Both the position numbers and the translations under genes were made by a program. Below, one piece after another: positions 33,170-37,574 of a DNA stretch of 37,574 nucleotides. Origin of the DNA: an uncultured Verrucomicrobiota bacterium (GTDB lineage Bacteria > Verrucomicrobiota > Kiritimatiellia > CAIVKH01); the NCBI GenBank assembly GCA_937873455.1, contig CALMYG010000124.1, positions 1 through 37,574 of the forward strand. The letters are read 5' to 3'. Position 1 is the first letter of the stretch. Every line of letters begins with the position of its first letter. Below the pieces are notes generated by a model that did not search any database, was not told the DNA's origin, and was given only the letters and a program-made list of their open reading frames with translations.

Positions 33170-34212
33170 GACGGTTCGATGACGTTGGCGAGCGGCGCGG
33201 TGGACTCCCGGACCACCAGTTCCGCGGACAGCATCGTCTGCATTTGCCGGGTCACGTTTTTTTCAACCAGGCCGACGAGGTGACGGACGGCCAGGTCGGC
33301 GATTTTCCGCGTGGGCACCCGCACGGTGGTCAGGCCGGGCGTCACGAACCCGGCGGTTTCAATGTTGTCGAATCCGGTGACGGAAAGATCGTGTGGAATC
33401 CGCACGCCAAGTTCGCGGAATATCCGCATCATGCGGATGGCTACGGCATCGCTGGTAAAGACCAGTGCGGTGGGGCGGGGGTCCATCCGGTGAATGCTTT
33501 CCGCCGTTTCTTGCAGCGCTTTTTCGGTGAACCCGATTTCCAGAATCCACTCCTTGCGGATGGGGATTTTGGCCTTGGTCATGGCGATGATGTAGCCGTT
33601 GAGTTTCTCGCTTTGCTCGGTGTGCGAGACGTAGGCGATACGCCGGTGTCCCGCCTGGATAAGGTGGCGGGTTGCAATCATCAGGCCGGTGGCGACATCC
33701 AGGTCGACATAATTGTCCGGCTTGCGCAGGAAAAATCCCCCGCCGATGATGACGTGGGGGTGTCGGGACTCCGCCCACTGGGCAGGGAGGTTGGCGCCTT
33801 CCTTGCGTCCGAGGACGAGGATGCTGCCGTCGGCCCGCCCGGTGATGTCGGGAGGCATGGCTTGCTCGGCGGGATCGTAAAAATGAAGGAGCAGGTCGTA
33901 GGAGTGTTCCCGGGCGGCGATGGCGATGGCGTGGGTCAGTTCAAAAAGGTTGTATTCGCTCAGCGCTTCCGGCTGGGTCGGCAGGACCAGTCCGAGGGTT
34001 TCCATCCGGCGAAGCGCCAGCCGCCGGGCCCCGACATGCGGCGTGTAACCCATTTCCCGGGCGACATCGATAATACGCTGGCGTTTTTCCTGTCCGATTC
34101 GTATCGGCCCGCCGTTCAGCACCAGGGAAACGGCGGCGCGTGACACCCCGGCCGCTTCCGCGACATCGCGGATACTGGGTTTGGTCTTGGGGCCTAAATT
34201 ACGTGCGGGCAT
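33166..34212 (-). CDS. LacI-family transcriptional regulator
   Basis: A 348-residue regulator. The N-terminal helix-turn-helix is SIRDVAEAAGVSRAAVSLVL, with the hinge-helix region after it, and residues 60-340 form a periplasmic-binding-protein-like effector domain (LTHAIAIAAREHSYDLLLHF, AGHRRIAYVSH, RPTALVFTSDAVAIRMMRIF, HDLSVTGFDNIETAGFVTPG). It probably binds a sugar and controls nearby carbohydrate genes. ATG 34212 is used because a promoter with -10 eight bases away supports a leaderless start; the TTG at 34248 lies in promoter sequence. Its promoter is preceded by repeats R1 and R2. Confidence 0.93.
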   Translation of the reverse strand: MPARNLGPKTKPSIRDVAEAAGVSRAAVSLVLNGGPIRIGQEKRQRIIDVAREMGYTPHVGARRLALRRMETLGLVLPTQPEALSEYNLFELTHAIAIAAREHSYDLLLHFYDPAEQAMPPDITGRADGSILVLGRKEGANLPAQWAESRHPHVIIGGGFFLRKPDNYVDLDVATGLMIATRHLIQAGHRRIAYVSHTEQSEKLNGYIIAMTKAKIPIRKEWILEIGFTEKALQETAESIHRMDPRPTALVFTSDAVAIRMMRIFRELGVRIPHDLSVTGFDNIETAGFVTPGLTTVRVPTRKIADLAVRHLVGLVEKNVTRQMQTMLSAELVVRESTAPLANVIEPS

Positions 34213-34220
34213 AAATAGGG

Positions 34221-34248
34221 ACCATACACCCCGGACTTGATTAGGCAA
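34221..34248 (-). promoter_or_regulatory. Promoter of the LacI regulator (leaderless type)
   Basis: Minus strand: TTGCCT (34248-34243), a 16-base spacer and TATGGT (34226-34221), eight bases before the ATG. Confidence 0.45.
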
Positions 34249-34250
34249 TG

Positions 34251-34279
34251 AAAAAGCCGGGAAGGAGGCGAGATCCCGG
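34251..34279 (-). terminator. Intrinsic terminator just downstream of R1 copy 4
   Basis: Minus strand: stem CCGGGA (34279-34274) with TCCCGG (34262-34257), an 11-base loop and CTTTTT. It directly abuts the LacI promoter and would end any transcript running through R2-R1. Confidence 0.6.
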
Positions 34280-34321
34280 GCGCATCCCTGATAACCTGAC
34301 TTAAATGTGACACCGGTATCC
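34277..34321 (-). repeat. Interspersed repeat R1, copy 4
   Basis: A 45-base element equal to copy 3 at 38 of 45 positions, here on the minus strand and pointing at the LacI gene. It begins 18 bases after R2 copy B, reproducing the R2-R1 order seen before the thiamine operon. Confidence 0.75.
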
Positions 34322-34339
34322 TTGCCTGTGCACGGACCT

Positions 34340-34431
34340 GAGCCATGCGGGAATCCGTCGGCGGGGAGTCGTTTGTCCCAGCGTGCCGCCAGCGGTGTTG
34401 TCGCGGGGGGCGCGACCGAGAGGTCAGCGCC
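34340..34431 (-). repeat. Interspersed repeat R2, copy B
   Basis: A 92-base element matching copy A at 82 of 92 positions without gaps. The opening hairpin (GGCGC, GACC / GGTC, GCGCC) is kept although its loop differs. A nine-pair palindrome GGACGGCGG/CCGCCGTCC (34441-34460) lies just upstream in its orientation. Confidence 0.75.
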
Positions 34432-34748
34432 CGCCGGGAGGGACGGCGGCCCCGCCGTCCGGGATGGAGAACAGAAGGCGCAAAGGACGCAAAGAAGAGC
34501 CGAGGGAGTTTGTAAGCATTTACCCGGATGATGACTTTGTTCAGTTAAGGTTATCGCCCAAGGTTTGGCACGAAGGTTCGGTCCCCGAAGCCGCGGGCCC
34601 TTCTGTCGGATGACCGGAACGCGCCGTGAGATGGGATTGCTTGGTGGTTTTGTTGTGACTTGTCATCCCGGGTACGGACCGCCATGATGCCATGCACGAT
34701 CCGACACATCGGGCCGAGTTTTCTGATGCTTGAGGGGAACCAACACGT
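34432..34748. other. Intergenic region before the barrel gene
   Basis: Beyond the palindrome at 34441-34460 I see no gene. An A/G-rich stretch near 34470-34510 may be spacer. A promoter for the barrel gene is not clear: TTGTCA at about 34659 has only weak -10 partners. GAGGGGA at 34734-34740 is the ribosome site of the next gene. Confidence 0.4.
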
Positions 34749-35264
34749 ATGAAGACACGTTGCATGAAGCTGCTATTGGTTTGGGCGGTCGTCGCCGTGG
34801 TCCTCGCGACGCCGGCGCAAGCGCTCCGTTTGGGGTTGGGGGTGAATTATTGGTATACGGTCGACGACATTAACGTGGATAATTTTGATGAAAGCGGTTT
34901 GTCCTGGGTGCTGTCCGCGCAGATGGGATTATCCGACTGGTCGCGGTTGGAGCTGGGCGTCGAGCGGTTCGAAAAAGGATTTGGGGGTTCTCCCAAGGAT
35001 GTGTACGCCCCGCAGGTCTTTCTTGTCCTCGGCCGCAAGCTCTATGCCGCGGTGGGGATTGGCGGCTATTACACCGATAGCGGGTGGGCCAATGATCCGT
35101 TCTATGCCTTGCGCGCCGGATGGGTTATGGAGCTTCTGCCCAGTCTGTTCCTGGACTTCAATGCCAACTATCGATTCAGCCAGTGGGACAACCTCAAGGA
35201 TTCAAACACCAACATCGGTACGGACACCGTAACGCTGGGCGCGGCCATCCGTCTGGGCTTCTAA
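34749..35264 (+). CDS. Small outer-membrane β-barrel protein
   Basis: A 171-residue protein with a signal peptide (LLLVWAVVAVVLATPAQA). The mature part alternates polar and hydrophobic residues in eight or so strands (LRLGLGVNYWYTVDD, WVLSAQMGLSDWSRLELGV, APQVFLVLGRKLYAAVGIGG, YALRAGWVMELLPSLFLDF) and ends in a terminal Phe (LGAAIRLGF), the signal for outer-membrane barrel insertion. It resembles OmpX/OmpW-type small barrels without a precise family. A strong GAGGGGA site precedes it. The kinase-glycosidase gene follows after 23 bases. Confidence 0.82.
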   Translation: MKTRCMKLLLVWAVVAVVLATPAQALRLGLGVNYWYTVDDINVDNFDESGLSWVLSAQMGLSDWSRLELGVERFEKGFGGSPKDVYAPQVFLVLGRKLYAAVGIGGYYTDSGWANDPFYALRAGWVMELLPSLFLDFNANYRFSQWDNLKDSNTNIGTDTVTLGAAIRLGF

Positions 35265-35287
35265 TCCATCGTCGTTCCTTCGCGCTT

Positions 35288-37465
35288 ATGCCCGTTACTT
35301 CGTTTCAAGCCGGTCCGTATTCCGGGGCGTACTTCGCCTCCGGGGTTTGGTCCCCCGCCAGCGTGGATGCACTTGCCGGCACTCAGGCGTGGTTGAAGGA
35401 GGGGCCGGCCATGGCCTCGCTGGGGCGTCATGCTCTGGTGCGTCGCACCGGCCTCGTCGGCAACGAGGACATGGACCTCGCAATCAAATCCTTTTCGCGC
35501 GGATCGTGGTGGCGTGATCGCGATTTCCGGCGTCGCGGCTCCAAGGCGGAGCGTTCGTTCCGGGCCGCCGTGCGTTTGGCGGAGCATGGGGTCGGAACCC
35601 CGCCGCCGGTAGCCTACCTCGACCGATGGGAGGGCGGGCGCCTGCTGGAGTCCTATTACGTGTGCGTCTACCAGGAAGGCATCACCAGCTTCCGCGACGA
35701 ACTCAACCGGCTCTACCGCGAAGATCCCCTTTGCCGCCGGATCATGACCCTGATGGAAACCGTCGCCTTGGCCATCGCCGATCTGCATGACGCCGGGGTA
35801 TGCCATAACGACCTCGGTAACCAGAACATACTGCTCCGCCGCCGCGATGATGACGCCTGGGGCGATGTCCAGTTCATCGATTTGAACCGGGCGCATCTCG
35901 CCCCGGCGCTCACCATCCGGCAACGGGCGCGCGATATCTCGCGCATTGATTTGCCTTCGGACTTTTTGCGGGTTTTCAAATGCATGTATTTTCGGCACCA
36001 GCATCCGTCGCCCGAATTTCACCGATGGGAAGAACATTACCGCCGGCGCTTCGCCCGGCATACGGCAACGCGGAAATTCCGGCATCCGATTCGGGAGGCC
36101 CGGCAGCGCGCCATCGATGCGCAGCTTCCGTTCGTGCCGCGCGGGCGGGAGTTGTGGGTGTGGGATGACCGGTCGGTGCAGGCGGTCAGCACTATGCTGA
36201 AGCGCGAGCGCCATGGTTATTATCCGGCGGCCAATCATTTTTATATTGCCCGCGGCCTCGTGAAGGCGATTCCCTCCGTGCTGGGGAGTTACCGGGACTT
36301 TCTGGCCGGCGCCTTTACCCGCCCGGTGCCGATGGCCGGGAAAATCGGCGTGGCGGTGGGGCTGGACCTCGGACGCAACGAGGATGAGCTGGCGTGTTGG
36401 GAGGAACTGGGCGCCAAACCGGTGTTGCTGCGGCTGTATCGTCATGCGCCGGATGCCGTCAACGCGGCGACGGTCGACGCGGCCCGCCGGATCCAGGCGC
36501 GCGGCGGCACGCCGTTTTTCGCCTTGGTTCAGGATCGCCTGGCGGTGCGCGAACCATCGCGCTGGGCGTCCTTTGTGGAGCGGTGGTTGCCGGAATTGCC
36601 GGGCCTGGCCTCGGGTGTCGAAGTTGGACATGCCATCAACCGGGTCAAGTGGGGGGTGTGGAACCTGCGCGAGTATGGCCAACTGCTTGATCCGGTGCGC
36701 CGCATGGCATCGGCGCTGCCCGGGCTGCCGCTCTGTGGGCCGGCGGTCATTGATTTTGAATACCACCATCTAGTCGGCGTGCTGGACCAGATCGACACCC
36801 CGGGATGTTTTGCCGCGCTGTCCCATCATTTATACGTCGATCGACGGGGCGCACCGGAAAACCGGCAGGGCCGTTTCGCCTCCGTTGAAAAATTTGCCTT
36901 GGCCAAAGCCATCGCGTCGTGGAGTCCGGCGGTGGCCGGCGACCGGTTGATTGTCTCCGAGGTCAATTGGCCAATTCGTGATACCGGCGTCTATTCACCG
37001 GTCAATTCCCCGTACACCATTCCTGATTCGCATACCAACGACCCCAGCGTGGACGAAGAAGCCTACGCCAACTACCTGGTGCGTTACTACCTGCTCGCCT
37101 TGTGCTCCGGATTGGTGGACCAGGTATACTGGTGGCGACTGGTTGCCCGGGGATTCGGACTGGTGGACGATACCGATCCGGAATGGCGTCCGCGGCCGGC
37201 GTATCGGGCCATGAACACGCTGGTCACCATGTTGGAAGACGCGACGTTTGTGGAAAAAATGCCTGCTCCGGCCGGGGTGTGGGCGTTGCGGTTTGATCGT
37301 GGTTCGCGACCCCCGGTCACGGTGGCCTGGAGCCACCCCGGTGAGGCGCGGTACACGCCGACCATGGACGTGCAGGCCGTCATGAGCCGGGATGGTGCAC
37401 CGCTCGGCGATTCGGTGAAAACATGCACCTTGACCGGCCAACCGGTATACCTGCTTGGCGGATGA
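35288..37465 (+). CDS. WaaP/Kdo-kinase-like domain fused to a glycosidase-like TIM barrel
   Basis: A 725-residue protein with no signal peptide. Residues 40-260 resemble lipopolysaccharide core kinases: Lys67 in LAIKSFSRGSWWRDRDF, the catalytic loop HNDLGNQNILL (His173, Asp175) and the metal Asp198 in FIDLNRAHL. Residues 350-725 look like a (β/α)8 glycosidase of clan GH-A type: GLDLGRNEDELACWEELG, Glu491 in IDFEYHH, the ALSHHLYVD segment, Glu558 in VSEVNWP as candidate nucleophile, and DQVYWWRLVARG. The C-terminus is a short β-domain. ATG 35288 is 23 bases after the barrel stop, with no clear ribosome site. One polypeptide could phosphorylate and process a glycan, which is inference. Confidence 0.78.
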   Translation: MPVTSFQAGPYSGAYFASGVWSPASVDALAGTQAWLKEGPAMASLGRHALVRRTGLVGNEDMDLAIKSFSRGSWWRDRDFRRRGSKAERSFRAAVRLAEHGVGTPPPVAYLDRWEGGRLLESYYVCVYQEGITSFRDELNRLYREDPLCRRIMTLMETVALAIADLHDAGVCHNDLGNQNILLRRRDDDAWGDVQFIDLNRAHLAPALTIRQRARDISRIDLPSDFLRVFKCMYFRHQHPSPEFHRWEEHYRRRFARHTATRKFRHPIREARQRAIDAQLPFVPRGRELWVWDDRSVQAVSTMLKRERHGYYPAANHFYIARGLVKAIPSVLGSYRDFLAGAFTRPVPMAGKIGVAVGLDLGRNEDELACWEELGAKPVLLRLYRHAPDAVNAATVDAARRIQARGGTPFFALVQDRLAVREPSRWASFVERWLPELPGLASGVEVGHAINRVKWGVWNLREYGQLLDPVRRMASALPGLPLCGPAVIDFEYHHLVGVLDQIDTPGCFAALSHHLYVDRRGAPENRQGRFASVEKFALAKAIASWSPAVAGDRLIVSEVNWPIRDTGVYSPVNSPYTIPDSHTNDPSVDEEAYANYLVRYYLLALCSGLVDQVYWWRLVARGFGLVDDTDPEWRPRPAYRAMNTLVTMLEDATFVEKMPAPAGVWALRFDRGSRPPVTVAWSHPGEARYTPTMDVQAVMSRDGAPLGDSVKTCTLTGQPVYLLGG

Positions 37466-37539
37466 TCACCGCCCGTTGGCCGGCAAACGATCAAGGCTGA
37501 CGCGGAACGCGAAACTTCCTTGGAAATTCGCGCGCAAAA

Positions 37540-37560
37540 AAGTTCCAAACCTTGGAACTT
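37540..37560. promoter_or_regulatory. Perfect inverted repeat, operator candidate
   Basis: Two nine-base arms, AAGTTCCAA and TTGGAACTT, are separated by ACC; a further half-like CCTTGGAA occurs at 37518-37525. It lies beyond the last gene of the window, so it may control the gene to the right, which is not visible. Confidence 0.5.
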
Positions 37561-37574
37561 CGACGCTATAAAAC

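Noticed and set aside
35120..35287. N-terminal extension of the kinase-glycosidase into the barrel gene
   Set aside because: The overlap is with a clear barrel C-terminus in another frame; ATG 35288 begins the plausible protein.
35261..36769. A 502-codon open frame on the minus strand
   Set aside because: Antisense shadow of the kinase-glycosidase gene; the plus strand carries the kinase motifs.
1..37574. CRISPR array, insertion sequence or prophage
   Set aside because: I saw no regularly spaced direct repeats, transposase, integrase or phage structural gene.

Overview
The window is one continuous stretch of bacterial chromosome, mostly G+C-rich. It encodes Lgt, lipoproteins, an outer-membrane barrel, a WaaP-like kinase and many Sec signal peptides, so the host is Gram-negative-like. 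The mix of unrecognised secreted proteins, fused sugar transporter and fused kinase-glycosidase suggests the Verrucomicrobiota/Kiritimatiellota/Lentisphaerota neighbourhood. This is an inference; no rRNA or marker gene is present to settle it.

Layout. 1-2.5 kb: lipoprotein, ParE-type toxin-antitoxin pair, HNH nuclease and an acidic protein with a Lys/Ala tail. 2.5-8 kb (minus strand): TPR membrane protein, tsaE, tsaB, a secreted protein, tRNA-Thr, then the tightly coupled lgt / cupin / family-4 uracil-DNA glycosylase unit. 8.1-10.8 kb (plus): secreted protein, nth, and a GNAT-nitrilase fusion. 10.8-11.3 kb: hairpin-rich intergenic DNA with two repeat families. 11.3-15.4 kb: a thiamine salvage operon (thiM-thiE-thiL-thiD-tenA) behind a TPP riboswitch and terminator. 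15.5-18.3 kb: secreted protein, tRNA-Ser, GltS-type symporter. 18.4-25.3 kb: an accessory block of visibly lower G+C, with hicAB, a secreted nucleosidase-like protein divergent from a small Tat-signal protein, then a three-gene operon (TPR protein, secreted Cys/His protein, secreted helical protein). 25.3-26.28 kb: a non-coding block full of perfect hairpins, including two GNRA-capped hairpins with compensatory changes. 26.3-33.2 kb: a sugar ABC transporter in which binding protein and first permease are one polypeptide and the second permease carries a periplasmic insert of about 370 residues with four repeats, followed by an HtrA-like protease and a DUF218 protein. 33.2-37.5 kb: a convergent LacI regulator, then an outer-membrane barrel and a WaaP-like kinase fused to a glycosidase-like domain.

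How it works together. The thi genes salvage hydroxyethylthiazole and pyrimidine, join them and finish TPP, with feedback through the riboswitch. TsaB and TsaE serve t6A tRNA modification. The 26-37 kb region looks like carbohydrate uptake and cell-envelope work, with the LacI protein as probable local regulator; no transporter ATPase is encoded here, so a shared one elsewhere is implied.

Two genome-level patterns stand out. Many first genes have a -10 hexamer 6-8 bases before the start codon, pointing to leaderless transcripts, whereas several internal genes and some first genes have Shine-Dalgarno sites. A 45-base repeat lies just upstream of four separate promoters in the same orientation, twice joined to a second 92-base repeat.
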